A stretch of DNA of 64,000 nucleotides from Sequoia sempervirens (Eukaryota > Streptophyta > Pinopsida > Cupressales > Cupressaceae), in contig VDFB02196175.1 in the NCBI GenBank assembly GCA_007258455.2, positions 1 through 64,000 on the forward strand, read 5' to 3'. Positions 1 through 12,480 of this stretch are shown here, one piece after another. Numbering within the stretch: position 1 is the first letter of the stretch; each line of letters starts with the position of its first letter. The notes below the pieces were generated by a model that saw nothing but the letters and a program-made list of their open reading frames with translations, had not been told where the DNA came from and did no database searches. The position numbers and the translations under genes were made by a program.

Positions 1-1002
1 GTATTATTCACTATTCTCCCATCTTTGGTGAGTCTCAAAACACTGCTCAAACATGCAATCCACTACCTCTATTATACAATATTAATGGCTAAGAAGAAAC
101 ATTGAACCTATGATTACCACTATTACTTCATTTGGACAGTCATTCCTTGATTGCATTTGCCTTGTCTAACACTACAAAAGTATTTGAAAAACCCTTAAAG
201 TCAGCAAGGGGGTAAGGAAACTCACTGTTAAAATCTCCACTTTACTATGCAAGGTTTGAGCTTTATTATCTTGTCAACTGCTTTTGGCCTCTTTTTTGGT
301 ATCACATCTCAAGTGATTTATCATTCTTCTTAAAGTAGATTGCATTTACAAATGTCACTAAGCTACATGGTTTGCTTGTTATTGGCTACAATCTTTAGAT
401 TGCAAGATTTTGTTATTACCTACAATGTCTCAATCTTTCTGGTATTGCAACCTCACTAATCCGCTATAGTTATTGTTTATGTTTCTACGGAGGCCTAGGG
501 TTTGTACCTTAATCATACTCTTACCAATGCTTCTATTGTTTTTTATTAGGGCTCTCTCAATGCTGAGGGCCCTAGGGATAAAGTAGTCATAAGTGACACA
601 TTGCATCTTTAACCTAAAGGATTGTCGTATTGACATTAGCAATGATAATTGACTTGTTGTTGCTCATAGGAATGGATCACGCTGCTCTTACTAGCTCGCT
701 ACCTCCATTGTTGTAGGAAGTTTGTGATCAAGTTCAATATTCTGATTTTAGGAGTCTTAATGATTGGAAATCAAAGTAAAATCAAAATTTAATAAGTTTT
801 GGAATTAGCATTTTAAAGTGTTTTTTGGGGTCATTAACTTCAAACTATCTTCTCTTTTGCAAGGGTGGTTGCATGCCAAATTTTTTTGGTGTAAAATATC
901 AGACTTATTAGATTATGTTACATGTCTATGAATAAAAATTATTGGAGTGCGAGTTTGATATTTTTTGAAGATCGAAATAGTCAAGCTTGGTAAAGAAAAA
1001 TC
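1..1002. other. Unassigned AT-rich sequence
   Basis: No coding similarity recognised. Short ORFs here lack any recognisable motif. A CACTACAAAAG string at 170-180 resembles a CACTA terminal inverted repeat and lies on the correct side of the transposase relic that follows, but I found no inverted partner beyond 6,180, so the left end of that element is not fixed. Confidence 0.5.
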
Positions 1003-1074
1003 ATGTCAGATAATATTAGTCCAGAACAAAATGAAGAGACACTTGATAGATTTTGGGCTAGATTGAAAAGAAAA

Positions 1075-1710
1075 GGGTGATGGGAAATGTTATTTTCCTT
1101 GCAATAATTGCAAGGGCTTAAAGACAAGACAACTTTTAATCACAACAGCTGAGAAACATTGTAGACAACAATGTTAGGTTGAAGGGGGCATGATTATCAT
1201 CCATTGGTAAGTTGTTCATTATATGTGTTTATATTGATTGAATTTGTAAATGTTTATATCGTTTTAACATTATATATATATATATATATATATATATAAT
1301 CACTTGATCATGATCATGGTTTATTTGTGTCAATCATTATTATAAAGGTGGGGTGCCCTACGACAGATGATATGGATTATCATGGCCCGAAGAATGTGGT
1401 TTTGCAAGCAGACGAACATGGAGCTGTGAATATCGAAGATGAAATTAATGATCCTATGGAAGAAGATGATCATGCGCTAGAAAACACAGTTGAAGATGAT
1501 GGTATGAATACATAAATCCATGACACATTTAGTGGCAGAGCTAATCACGATGATCAAGATGACTTTGATGATGTTCATGATTTACCTGTACTTGAGAAGG
1601 CATATAAGCCCCTTTATGAAGGCTCTGAAACAACTCTTCTCTCTGCTGTATTGTTGTTGTTGAACTTGAAGGTTATGAATGGTTTATCAAACATAACAAT
1701 CTCACAGATG
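1075..1710 (+). pseudogene. CACTA-1 transposase N-terminus: transposase-associated Cys domain and acidic linker
   Basis: The first ATG in context is at 1,003, but the conserved part reads in another frame. CYFPCNNCKG and then KHCRQQC followed by EGG give the Cys/His pattern of the transposase-associated domain that precedes TNP2. Next comes an acidic stretch (1,327-1,560), then DLPVLEKAYKPLYEG and LLLLNLKVMNGLSN near 1,580-1,700. The latter is the characteristic lead-in to the TNP2 core. Reading-frame changes separate the pieces. The exon ends near 1,712, where an intron with a TTGTTGTAG acceptor runs to 1,836. Confidence 0.8.
1271..1298. repeat. (TA)14 microsatellite
   Basis: Uninterrupted TA dinucleotides inside the CACTA-1 linker/intron region. 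Confidence 0.95.
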
Positions 1711-1833
1711 TTAAGGTATGTCATATATGTCATCTTTTTTCATCTATTTTAATTGTTGTTAGTTCATCACTAGTAAATAAATGATGAAATATATACCATT
1801 AATATTTTTTATATAAACAAATTTTTTTTGTTG

Positions 1834-3110
1834 TAGATTGATTGGTGAATTTTTGTTACCACCATCAAATATTTTACCTCGCTCATACCAAGACTTATGT
1901 GCCATTATGAAAAATATTGGAATGGAGTATCAAGCAATAGATGCATGTCCCAATTATCATATTATATATCATAAACAACATGAATTTGCAACAGAATGCC
2001 CAGAATGTCATATCAGTAGATATCAAATAGAACAACTAACAAAAAAGGTGTCTCACAAGGTTCTTCATTATATTCCCATTATTCCACGTATGCAACGATT
2101 ATTTAGGTGTGAAAGCTTAACGCAATTTATGGATTACTATGCACGTAATAGAAGTGGAGATGACATTCTTCGAATGTTTGCAGATGGTTCTGCATTTAGG
2201 GACATGGAGGAAAAATGGCCACGCTTTAAAGAAGAACCTCGTAATCTTAGGATTTCATTGGGAGCGGACAGTGTCAATCCATTTGGAGAGCTAAGATCTA
2301 TTTACTCAGTGTGACCTGTTTTTGTTATCAACAATAACATTCCTCCATGGATGTCAATAAAGAGGGAGCACATAATGTTGTCAATGATTGTTCCAAGTAT
2401 TTGTTTACATCAATTTTCTTTAATGTAGTAGTATCTCATTTGTCTTATTTGTTTCATAATGACTTATATTTTTTTCATTCACTAGTCATGCACATTAATT
2501 TATATATACAGAAATGCTATAATACTATGTAATGTTTATGTTTATTCAACTAGGTAAGCACCAAGTTAAAGTATTAAGGAATGTATATATTCTTACCTCT
2601 TATCAACGAGCTACTAAAGTTATGGAATGGCGCCACTATGTATGATGTTTTTAGACCAATAGGACAAAGACAATTTCAATTCCATGCAACAGTTTCTTCT
2701 TTGTATGGACAATTCATGATGCCCTGTATAACACATTTTGTGGTATATTATAACATTCGATCAAGACTTTAACAATATTTAATTGGCGAAGTAGATATCA
2801 TGCATGTTTTAAAATAATCTATTCATTATATATAATTAAAAATGACATATTTAATCCACTATATATCATCTTGGTGTGTCTTCAAACAAAGGGAAAATTT
2901 GCATGTCCAATTTGTGGTCTAAAGATGAAATCTCGCCATTCAACAAGTTTAGAAAAGCAGGTGTTTGATGAGTGGCACTTCCTCCATAGAAATCATAAGT
3001 ATCGAACTACTGAAAAACATCTTTTCAATGGGAAAGAGGAGACTACATCAAAACCACGAAGAATGTCACCTCACCTATGGAAGTTGGAATATAATAGAAT
3101 CAATCGTCAA
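1834..3110 (+). pseudogene. CACTA-1 transposase TNP2 catalytic core
   Basis: The exon at 1,838-2,314 encodes a clear TNP2 segment: NYHIIYHKQH, ECPECHISRY, VLHYIPIIPRMQRLFRC, then WPRFKEEPRNLRISLGADSV. The ISLGADSVNPFGE motif and the downstream NNNIPPW stretch carry conserved acidic positions of the family. A second block (2,556-2,770) gives LLPLINELLKLWNGATMYDV. A third (2,872-3,110) gives CPICGLKMKSRHS and MSPHLWKLEYNRI. An in-frame stop follows RSIYSV at 2,312. The 2,350-2,550 stretch is probably intron. The reaction would be cut-and-paste transposition in the nucleus; this copy is dead. Confidence 0.85.
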
Positions 3111-3239
3111 GGTTATACATCTGATCAAATTGTTTATCTATCATATATGATATGTTTTGAATTTATATTTTTATATTGTGTTGTGTTTACTCATGTTGTA
3201 ATTGACAATGATTGTCGCTGTTAATTTGTTTAACTTATA

Positions 3240-4060
3240 TGCTTCATGAAGGTTGTCAAGGCATTAATGGTCAGCTTCCACAGGGACTGAAAAGTTATCT
3301 CAAAGTGACAATTTAGTAGGTTGCCCTACTATGAGCAGCTACAAATTGTGCATTTGTTTGATACAATGCATATTGGAAATAATATAACATAAACATTATG
3401 AAAAATATTGGATGGAAGGCATGACAAAGAAAAAATTGTCAAAATTTGTACTAACATTCAGGAAGCCAATCGTGCAATGAAAAATGTCATTCAATTAAAT
3501 AGCAATGGAGACTAAATTAATATAAGTTCCCTTCCTTGGTTATTAACAGAGCAGCAAAGCAATGCTATAAAAGAAGTCATACAAAAAATTCGATTTCCCA
3601 CAGGATTTGTTGCAAACATAAACAATATAATAACAAAGAAAGGTGAATTTGGGTCGTGGATGAAAACACATGATTGACATACCTTCATTATGTAATTATT
3701 CTTTGGTATATTATATACACTTGTATATGCATAATTTCTAAGAAATATGTTTACTACTTTTGAAAAATATTGAAAAAAATTATTTTATAATTCAGCTAAA
3801 AGATGTTCTACCCTATCTCTCCCAGACAACTTTGACAACAATGTCAAGAAAGTTATATATGATCTTGAAAATATACAGTGAGGTAAGTGAAGCTAAATTT
3901 TTCACCATTGTATACATTCTTATAATTGCTATTTATTTTACTTGTTATGTAATATATCAGATATTTTGTTAAATTTAATATATTTGTGCCTTGAATCACT
4001 TTGTAGATGACTATCATCTAAAGAAATCCATAAAGAAGATATAAATTTTAGAAGAGAAAA
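3240..4060 (+). pseudogene. CACTA-1 transposase middle region, heavily degraded
   Basis: Only islands survive. WMKTHD near 3,660 matches the KxHDWH motif that follows the catalytic core. LKDVLPYLSQT near 3,796 and KLYMILKIYSEV near 3,850 match the segment leading into DUF4218. Stops and frameshifts lie between them, and part of the interval (3,880-4,000) looks intronic. Called from position between recognisable domains as much as from sequence. Confidence 0.55.
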
Positions 4061-4800
4061 TTCTTGTCTAATGTGTGAATGAAAAAGTGTCTACCTTCAA
4101 CATTTTCAATGCACAAGAACACTACCTCATACACCAAGTTGAGGAGATTGAATTATGTGGACCTGTACACACAAGGTCAATGTGGATGGTTGAGAGGCAC
4201 TTGAAGTTTTTGAAGGCTTTGGTTAGACAAAGAGCACATCTTGAGGGTTCTATGGTAGAGGGATATATGGTATACCAGACCATGGTGTACATTAGTGAAT
4301 ATCTTCCTAAGTTTGCAACAAAGATCCATCTAAATCGCATTTGGGATCCCAACTCCATTAACAAATTCGAAGGGGAGTACTTGTTGGGGAAAAGTAGATT
4401 GAGGAAAGTGAGAGGTAATTATAAGATGGTCATGGAGATTAATTGGAATACATTTTACATATGGTTTTTATGTATATTGTACTTATTTAATTTTTAATCT
4501 TTAATATACATCAATTATAAATTAAGGTCGTATACTGTGGTATTCAACTAATTATACGTCGTTTGTGAATTTCAAATTTTTTGGTACAGTTGGTCGAGAG
4601 TGGGATGCACTAGATTTGTACGTCGCCAACAATCTTGATTGGATGACAGTATGGATTGAACGATGTCAACAATTTGGTTGCGCATTAACATGGGAAGGTG
4701 TGGCTTCATTGGTTAAAGAAGTTCATCGTAATGGAGATTCCAATGTTACACAAAGGAAAATTGATTTAACATATGGTTTAAGAGATAAGAAGGTACGTAT
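4060..4800 (+). pseudogene. CACTA-1 transposase DUF4218 region
   Basis: The ORF at 4,075-4,497 contains EHYLIHQVEEIELCGPVHTR, then WMVERHLKFLKALVRQRAH and EGSMVEGYMV. This is the most conserved block of DUF4218, a domain found C-terminal to TNP2 in plant CACTA transposases. After an intron-like AT-rich gap the coding resumes at 4,565-4,795 with VGREWDALDLYV and VARSLVKEVH-like spacing, ending at an AAG|GTACGT that looks like a splice donor. No catalytic role is established for the domain. Confidence 0.85.
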
Positions 4801-5019
4801 AAATATATTAATCACCCATATTATTTAATTATTTTCAAGTATATTGATGTATATATATGTTGAGATTATTTTCTTTGCATACATTCGACCAAGAATAAAT
4901 ATGTTTATCAACTGACGATATTGCAATAATTTTTACATGTTTGACATATTGCAAGTGAAACACCACAAGACTATGTGGTGCAATGGTCGTAAATTTTGAA
5001 TCAAAATGTTGGATGACAT

Positions 5020-6175
5020 TAAAAAACTGGTGATTCTGGTATAACTGCAGTCTTTTAGGTGACTAATGTTAGGGTTAGAGATGACAGATATCTAACAATT
5101 AAATGCAGATTTAAATAATAAACAGAGAAACTAAAACATACACAGAATAAATCATAACACAGAGAATTTAACGTGGTTCACCCAATTTGGGCTACATCCA
5201 CCAAACCGCATCCATCCAATACTTTTATTATCCAGTGCAAAACCTATTACAATCTTGCAAATAATCGCATTTTTCTTCATACTATAACCCCCATCCCAAC
5301 CCCTTTTAACAAGCTTTTAGAAGCTTCCATAATTAGGGTTTTACAAAGTCGGTTTTCTTTCTTTTTCAGAGATTTTTCCTTTTTTCGTTGACAACGCGAA
5401 AAAAATGGCAAAATTTTTTTTCTCGGGGGCTACGCCCCCAAACCCCCACCCGAGGCCCAGCCCGGCCCCAGACCCCAGCAAGGACGGGGGGCCAGGGTGT
5501 ACAGTATACCATGGGCTATACAATATAGCATGATTAGTCGCCACATACCAACAACTAATGCGTCATCTAGAAGTGACATACATCCAAAAGTCTCAGAAAA
5601 TCAATACTATGGGATTTTGGATGATATATTTAAGTGTGACTTTAAGTCCTTCAGATTAATTTTGTTCATCGTCCTATGGTACATGCTACAATTGAAAGGA
5701 AATGATCCTGAGAGAACTATTATTGAACATGATAATCGATTTACCATGGTTAATACAAGGTTGATCGAGCGAGCTGGAAATGAGCCCTATGTTCTTCCAA
5801 GCCAATGTGAGCAGGTATTTTACTTAGAGGTTCCAAGTAAACCGAGTTGATCATTTGTTGTTAGACATGATCCAAGAGGAAGGCCGATAAAATATACTGT
5901 GGTGGAAGAAGAAGATACCGAAGAACTAGAAGATGATGTAGATGATGATCGAGATCAATGGTTAGATGATGATGTCCCTAACGAAGACGTCGAATAGGAG
6001 GAACTAGATCACGATGATGTAGGAGTTAATGTTCATGAAGATGATATTCGTGTGGATGATGACATTATCGAAACTAATATCAATGACAATGATGATGATA
6101 TGACCAATCCTTACAATGTTGAATCTGAATCGGTTGATACAGACAAAGAGTTTGATGAAGAAGAAGATCAATGAC
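5020..6175 (+). pseudogene. CACTA-1 transposase DUF4216 and acidic tail, split by solo LTR
   Basis: The left part ends with GDSGITAVF then V-T-N at 5,030-5,066. The right part resumes at 5,554 with NASSRSD, ENQYYGILDDIF, and later QCEQVFYLEVPSK, the DUF4216 signature. Removing the solo LTR and one copy of the 5-bp target duplication restores the frame. The tail (5,880-6,175) is almost entirely Asp/Glu, as usual for TNPD proteins, with one TAG at about 5,995 and a terminal TGA near 6,172. A separate TAG lies just left of the LTR. Confidence 0.85.
5067..5553. mobile_element. Solo LTR inserted in CACTA-1
   Basis: The segment starts TGTTAG and ends CCAACA, giving the TG...CA ends of an LTR. It is bounded by a direct ACTAA repeat (5,062-5,066 and 5,554-5,558), the 5-bp target duplication of LTR-element integration. 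It contains AACGTGGTTCACCC (about 5,171), a string common in plant LTRs, and a GC-rich patch with a perfect GGGGGC-TAC-GCCCCC inverted repeat at 5,425-5,439. No internal element sequence is present, so unequal recombination between two LTRs is inferred. The parent family and orientation are unknown. Confidence 0.85.
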
Positions 6176-7618
6176 ATTGAAATGTATAAGTTATGCGATT
6201 ATATTATCTATTTGATATTAATTTCTTGATAGAATTATATTTGACTTATGTGGTTACATAATTAATTCATGATGTTTTTAATTTTTATGCCATTACATAA
6301 TTAATTTAATGATGTACTTTTAATGTTTGAAAGGTAAAAAAATAAAAAAAATTCAATAGGGATGTTAACAACCTTGAAATTAGTGTGTTTTAAGTGTTCT
6401 CATGTGATCAAAAGCATTTAAAAGTCAATTGTAGAGGTGGTTGTTCAGTGGTTGACGGTATGTTGGTTCCTTTTACAATGTAACTAGGTTTGTCTTCTAA
6501 TCTACCTATGGAATTGCCAATTCCAATCGAAGGTAGCTCAAAGGACCTAGACCAACCGACGAGGACTTTAAAAGCCTCCTACACTTCGGGCTCTGCAAGA
6601 CCTGGGAGGGTGATCCCTTAATGTTTTTACAACCTCTGCACCATTATTACAAACAACATTAACAATAGCAGATGATCTCACTTAATAGCTCAACACGATA
6701 AGATAATATCAACTAGAATTGGTTGTTCATAGACAATATCAACTATCTAGAGTGTGAGATAACTAAACACAATCCATTGTATAAGATAGTCAATGATTTG
6801 CAATTTGTAGCAAGCTCTAGGAAAAGACAAACAAATACTAAACTACACTAATAATTACAACTTAGATCACCATATATCCATCAAGAGTCAAATTCATAAG
6901 CATCTAGAGGTTTATAAATGCATTTAATACATCACATATAAGATCCCTGACTAATATTGCATTACAATTTCATCAGTATGCATTCTAACCCATGACTACT
7001 TATCAAATCCTTATACAACACATATCCGCCTATAATCCCATTCAAGCATTTTGATTAATTCCTTGAATTAAAGCTAAAATAGAATCATACACACCACAAC
7101 AGTGAGATGGATAAAACAACCCTTAGTTATTTCATTCAAAGTTCAAATATGCATGTACAATGGAGAGACATGAGCTCGAATTTTCATTTCAACTCAAATG
7201 CTAGTATTGTTATACAACATTAAATCTCTATGAACTCAAAACCTCGCTACATAATGACTCAAAACCTAAATTGCATTTCTAAACCATCGACTTTACAATT
7301 CGGCTCAACTTCACCTAGACTCATAAAATTATCTAAATTGCTAACCCGTACTTCGCCTTGAAATTCTTATAGAAAATGAAGGAGCAAACAAGCATCTACC
7401 GTAAAGCACACCTGCCACCAACAATTGGAGCACCTAGTGATATTCCAAAATTTGTTACAATAGCCACCACCTTGAAAAATATTCTTGTTCATCATATCAG
7501 CTGAGGAACGTTGATGCAAAAAACCACAAGAAAACCGCACCGAGAAAGCTGTCAACACAAAACTAGAACCGTTGCAACCGCAACATCTGATCTGCCACCT
7601 ATTAGAAGTTCACTCCTT
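6176..7618. other. Non-coding stretch between CACTA-1 and the long minus-strand ORF
   Basis: AT-rich, no recognised coding. The part next to 7,618 is probably the 3' untranslated region of the minus-strand ORF that ends there. I looked for LTR-like ends matching the other side of that ORF and found none. Confidence 0.5.
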
Positions 7619-10600
7619 TTACTCCTCCTCATTCAAATATTTAGTTACCCAATTCTGGTACTCATCATTAGTCAGCCAGTCAAAATTAATTACCTCATCC
7701 ACCTTGGTATTATAAGGTGTGTATTTTATCGCTACCTGATTCGCATCCCTTTCAAAAGATTCTAAAAATGAGCTGGTACTAATGATTTTTTCCATACAAC
7801 TCACCAAAAAATCATAGTCTGACTCATCACAAATTGAATTGATTTGATCATTGATGGCCTCACTTGCTTGAGCCTGCCATTGTTGAAATGACCTGATTTT
7901 CCCCTGCTCATCAATTATATTAGGTAACAATGTGTTACCCCAATCATTGAAATTCTTCACCAGCTCCCTAATCTTCCTACTCAAGTCATCTGGTAAGGTC
8001 TGAAAACCTTGCAATGATTTTACTAACACATGAGTAGGATTTAATGATTGGGGCCTATTATTTATATCAAACCTTGAGGCCTTATACATGATATCCATAT
8101 CACTGGCCCTAGAGATCCAATTTTCAATTATTGGTATCGTTACTTTCTGATCCCTATCAATATTCTTTATTGATGCTAACAACAAAGAATATAAAGAATG
8201 TATAGATAGCAATTTTCTACCAACCTTTTCATTTAAATGCCTCAAAACAGTAGTAACAATTTTCTTTTTCTCTAAGAGAGATCCCTCCTCACTTTTGTTT
8301 AATGATGCCTACAATTCATCAATTTTTTGCAAGAGCTGCTTCTTTGTAGGATCGACAGAGCACTTTGTTTCTTCTTCAACTTCCTCTAAAGAAAGGGTGA
8401 GGATAATATTATGACTAGGAGATCTTGGTGTGGAAACAATAGGAGAAGCAGAAGGCATTGACCCTGCTATGGAAGGTAATGTACTGGTTCGTGGAACACT
8501 TGATGTCTCCCCAATTTGCTTATACCTAAACCTCTCCACTTCAGTTTGTACTCAACATTTTTTTGCTGCATCTTGCTGTACTCCTCAATCAAAAGGTTAT
8601 ATTTTTCCATTAAGCTCTTCCTTTCAGCTTCCTCCTTTTCAGCAGTCTTTTGGGCCAATTTGGCCACATTCACAGTCAAATTAGTGGCCTCAGTGGTTGA
8701 GGTCTCTGAAGATCTCTTTATTATCAATCCTCTCTTAAAATTTGGATTAATATCAGAAACATCTAGTTTTCTCCCTTGTGGGGCCAATGCCCAAATTGCT
8801 AGAGTTTCATATTCCTCACTGAAAGCAGAGTTTTGCAATGCTGCCTTGACCTCTTCTTCAGAGTCTTGAAAGGGATTCTTAGACTTCATAATAGCATTAA
8901 AGGCTACTGCATCTACAATGTCTCATTCAGGCAGAATTAATACACCAGCCTGACTCACCAGTTTTCTTCATTCTTCTGGAGTGATGTTCTTGAATTCTTC
9001 CATTAATTCAACTTTTACCTCCTCGTCATTCTCCTAGTCTGACCTATCAGGCCTTAGTTCTCTTCTCTGCGTACATTTATCTTGATACTCTTCAAACTTC
9101 ATCCTCCATACCAATTGTAAGAATACAAGAGTTTTTACAAATGTATTGTCATATAGAAACTCCTTGCATGCCTCCATTCTTGCATCTTGTACACTTTTAC
9201 CTTTCATTTCTAAATCAGAAAAAACTAATTCAACTGGCTTAGGAGGGGAAGGCATACCAACTTCCATGTCTTGATCAATAACAATAATCTCATCCATCAG
9301 ATCCTTCTGTGGTTGATCAATTTTTTTCCTCTTAGAGCTTGGCTCAGATGGTGGTGATGAGGGATTGTCTTTCAGTGATGATTCTAAATCAATAATTTTG
9401 ATTGCCCCAGGCACTTTGAATTTTGGACTTGGTTGTGGAGGCACTTTCATAATCTATTTTCCTTTTCTGTCCACTTCTTCTTCATAACTGATACTATCCT
9501 TTTTCCTCCTGTAAATAGGCCACCTTTCTGTAGGCTGGTATACTGGCCTTGTTTCAATTGTTCTGGCACCTTGCTCTTGTACACCCAGACTCAATTCTAA
9601 ATTTACCTTTTTTGTCCTCAATGTGCCCATAATTTCCTTGAAGTTTCCCATCAGAAAATCAATTTTCTTATGGTGGGGGCTGAACTCCAACAGTGGATCA
9701 TTTTTCAGATCCATTTTATGTACAACATCTAGTAGCTTACCATAAGCTATCCATTTATCCTTGTTCAACTCTTTTTTATTCAAATCAAATTCATTTCTAA
9801 TCAAGTCTTTAGGGAAATTGAACTCAGGCACAAATTTTCCAACTTTTATTCTTTGTCTGAAAAGAGCAAAGAAACCCTCAGGATCATGCTGCCGCTTTGG
9901 TCCACACCTCAAATGGTAATCATTAAAAAAATTATCAAAATGCGTCCACCCTCCCTTTGAAAATACAAAATCAGACACCATTGTATAATCTGGGAAAAAT
10001 GTTCCCTTACCCCTTCCAGTGAGGTTGTCCTCATAAATACAACCTATCTGCCACATAACTTCTGAAAATCCCACTATTGGTTGCACATTGTATGGAAGTA
10101 TATGAGAGGATCCCTGAAAACCATATACTCTCAAGACAGTGCTGACTGGGTATGGGATAATGTCACCCCAGTTATGGTAAACCTTCAATTCTGGCTTCCT
10201 CTCCTTTAGCTTGAGGAAATCATGTAATTCCTCAGGGATCCTAGGTATATTCACCATTAATCTAGCCCTTAATCTAAAAGAAAAACAATGATCAAATTGC
10301 ACATAACTAGTGCTTTCCTTATTACAAGATAAATCGGTAGCCCATATTTGTATTGAAAATCTTTCTCCATTAACTGATTGCCTTAATTTCATCCTCTCAG
10401 AGAAAAATTCAGTATTCTTAAACAAAAACATATGCATTAGCATAGAATACCAAAAGAATTGAGTGTCGGTATCATTGTTTTGCAACTTTAACAACCCTTC
10501 ATGCATCCTCTCAGCCAAGAAAGAAGCGAAGTCATAGGTCACAGAGAAGTTAGGGTGTTGTATTTGCACCCCCATGAACATATAAGCAATGGGCATTACC

Positions 10601-11268
10601 GTACCAGGATTGAAACCCAAAATATGACATAAATAATAGAAAGTGGCTAGGAAATGGTTTGCAAAACAATTTAATTTGAAAGGTTCCTGGTCACTAGGGC
10701 TGATATGAAATTTTGAACCTCCTGCCTTAGCCAGATGAGGTGGAAGCAACCTTGCTCTAAAAAAAGATTTCAGCTTTGCATATTCCTGCTTCATTTCCTC
10801 AAGGTTGATAGGAACCAAGTCTTCGCTCAGTTCACTCAATTCAAAAATATGTTGGACCTCTTCTCTACTAATGTTCAATAGAACCTTTCCATCACTGTCC
10901 CTGATTATCCATGTAACAGGGTCATATCTTGCAGCCACTGTCCTAAACAAGTCTACATCAGGAAATACATTTGGTGCCACCAGCTTCCCCATATCATACA
11001 TCCATCCATTTGAAAAAGGGTGAGGAAAATTCCTCTGTCCGTACCACAATCTGAACAATTCCAAGCCAATGAGGGGAACCCTAGCATCGACAATGTTGGA
11101 GAAATTATACACTAACCCTTCCCCCAGGATTTTCCCTTGCATTAGGACCAATCCCTTCCTCCTATCATTCGTTGATAAGGGGAATTGATCCAAGAAATCA
11201 TCATATAGGTTTCGTTTCAAATATTTAGTCTGGCCAGAATGTTGCTTGGGTGGTGCCATCTCAGACAA
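7619..11268 (-). pseudogene. Long single-exon ORF of unrecognised plant repeat-associated protein, about 1,215 codons, lightly broken
   Basis: Start chosen at the ATG at 11,268 (MSEMAPPKQ). The first 604 codons are intact to a TAG at 9,454-9,456, after which the same frame continues. Three more stops (TAG about 9,034; TGA about 8,973 and 8,931), one frameshift near 8,540 and a TAG at 8,309 interrupt it before the end at 7,619. Every stop fits a single C-to-T change from CAG or CGA. Layout: globular part (residues 1-540, with FRLWYGQRNF, a LNISREEVQHIFEL block, and FFWYSMLMHMFLF), then a Pro/Lys linker (SSKRKKID), then predicted helical/coiled-coil segments. No gag, protease, RT or transposase motif is seen. 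I do not recognise the family; it resembles in layout the extra ORFs at 33.9, 56.4 and 60.7 kb. Confidence 0.7.
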
Positions 11269-11780
11269 ACTAGGGCTTCTTTACAACGTTATAATTTAGA
11301 TAGCTAGGACTAACCAGAGATAGAAAATTACAGGACAAAACACTGGAATTTCTCACAACTATAATTAAACTATAGCCCTAACACATTCATCAACAAGCTC
11401 ACAACACATCTAGCTAATCCTTTCCCAAATTCAAATGCAAAATGACCAGGAGGCACAAAAAATAAACTCACGACTTTGTTCGCAGAACTCCCAAATTCTG
11501 GCTGCAAAAACTCACAATTCTACTTTTGGCTTTGAAACTGCTTTGTGAAATAGTTGAATGCTTTGTCATACAAACCAAGTAGGAAAATTGATTTTTTTGT
11601 CGATCAAATTACGTTGGCAAGTGTCTCATCTGCCATTAAAGCTCAATTTCATGCTGCACGAACTGCTCCAACCATATTTGATGCAAATTTAAATTTGAGC
11701 CGTTGATTCTTCAGCTTGATCAAATCATCAACGACCACCTTCAAAACAAGTTGACATAATTGCCAACATGATGATAAGGG
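11269..11780. other. Upstream region of the long minus-strand ORF
   Basis: Probable 5' untranslated or leader sequence of the ORF to its left. No primer-binding site (complement of a tRNA 3' end) was found, which argues against a simple LTR element, though decay could hide it. Confidence 0.4.
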
Positions 11781-12480
11781 GCCCACCTTACCATACACTA
11801 TGAAGGAAGTCCACGTGGCGGTTGCCCGCTATATCATAATCCTGAAACTTCTGATTACGCGATGGTGGGCAACTGTTGATCCTGAGCATGAATGATCTTG
11901 TTCCTTTAACACAGTCGCCAGCCATGTCGTTAACCTTCAAGCAGATTTTCCAGTGAGATTATAACATATCCATCGATTTAGAACATGTGCGTCTTAAGAA
12001 CACTTTAGTAATCCACCCCTTAATACATTTAAAGCCGGCTAGTGTTTCCTTTACTCTTTAGGCTTCATCGGATGAGACACGTGGCGCCCACTCGTGATTT
12101 TGCAATCAACCCAAGCACCATTGCGGGATGGCGGGGAATGACTCAAATCAAATGGAAATTGGTCAGTGATAGTGCAAATTTGATCCCCTGAATAGGACAC
12201 GTGGCGCCCGCCCGTGATTTCACGATCTTTTAATTCCCGATCATAGGATGGCAGGCACCGTTGATATCTGCAGGAAATAGATCAACGACATCACTAAATC
12301 AACCCTTGCAAAATAAAACATTCATTAAAAGGATAAGTGGGCATTACTAGGCGAATGACAAACAACAACATAAGTTGTTTTTTAAAAGATGAAACACGGG
12401 GCCAACTGAGACTTAGGAAATAAAACCTTGCGGAGGAAATAAAGTATTAAAATCAAAGTTGGGTTTTAATTTTAATTTGG
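11780..12480. repeat. G-box repeat family, copy 1
   Basis: Contains three exact CACGTGGC boxes (11,812-11,819; 12,078-12,085; 12,198-12,205). Each is followed 15-60 bases later by partly palindromic arms of the type GCCCGCCCGTGATTTC ... GGATGGCAGGC. The right-hand part (12,300-12,470: AAAACATTCATTAAAAGG, GGCATTACTAGGCG, GACAAACAACAACATAAG) recurs at 25,470-25,620 and 26,445-26,515. This shows it is a dispersed repeat and not a unique promoter. CACGTGGC is the core bound by plant bZIP/bHLH factors; any regulatory role here is inference. Confidence 0.75.

Larger units (their letters stand above)
1003..6175 (+). mobile_element. CACTA (En/Spm) DNA transposon relic 1, TNP2-type transposase
   Basis: This is a decayed autonomous CACTA element. 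Domains appear in the order known for plant TNP2/TNPD transposases: transposase-associated Cys domain (about 1,075-1,200), acidic linker (1,327-1,700), TNP2 catalytic region (1,834-3,110), a degenerate middle, DUF4218 (4,060-4,800), DUF4216 (5,030-5,850), and an acidic Asp/Glu tail to 6,175. At least one intron is visible: GT near 1,714, AG at 1,835-1,836. Frameshifts and stops occur throughout, so it cannot encode a working protein. A solo LTR splits the DUF4216 segment. Terminal inverted repeats were not located. The family assignment rests on domain order and is firm; the exact limits are not. Confidence 0.9.

Noticed and set aside
170..180. CACTACAAAAG as the left terminus of CACTA-1
   Set aside because: No matching inverted end was found after 6,180 and no 3-bp duplication could be checked; an 11-base match is weak.
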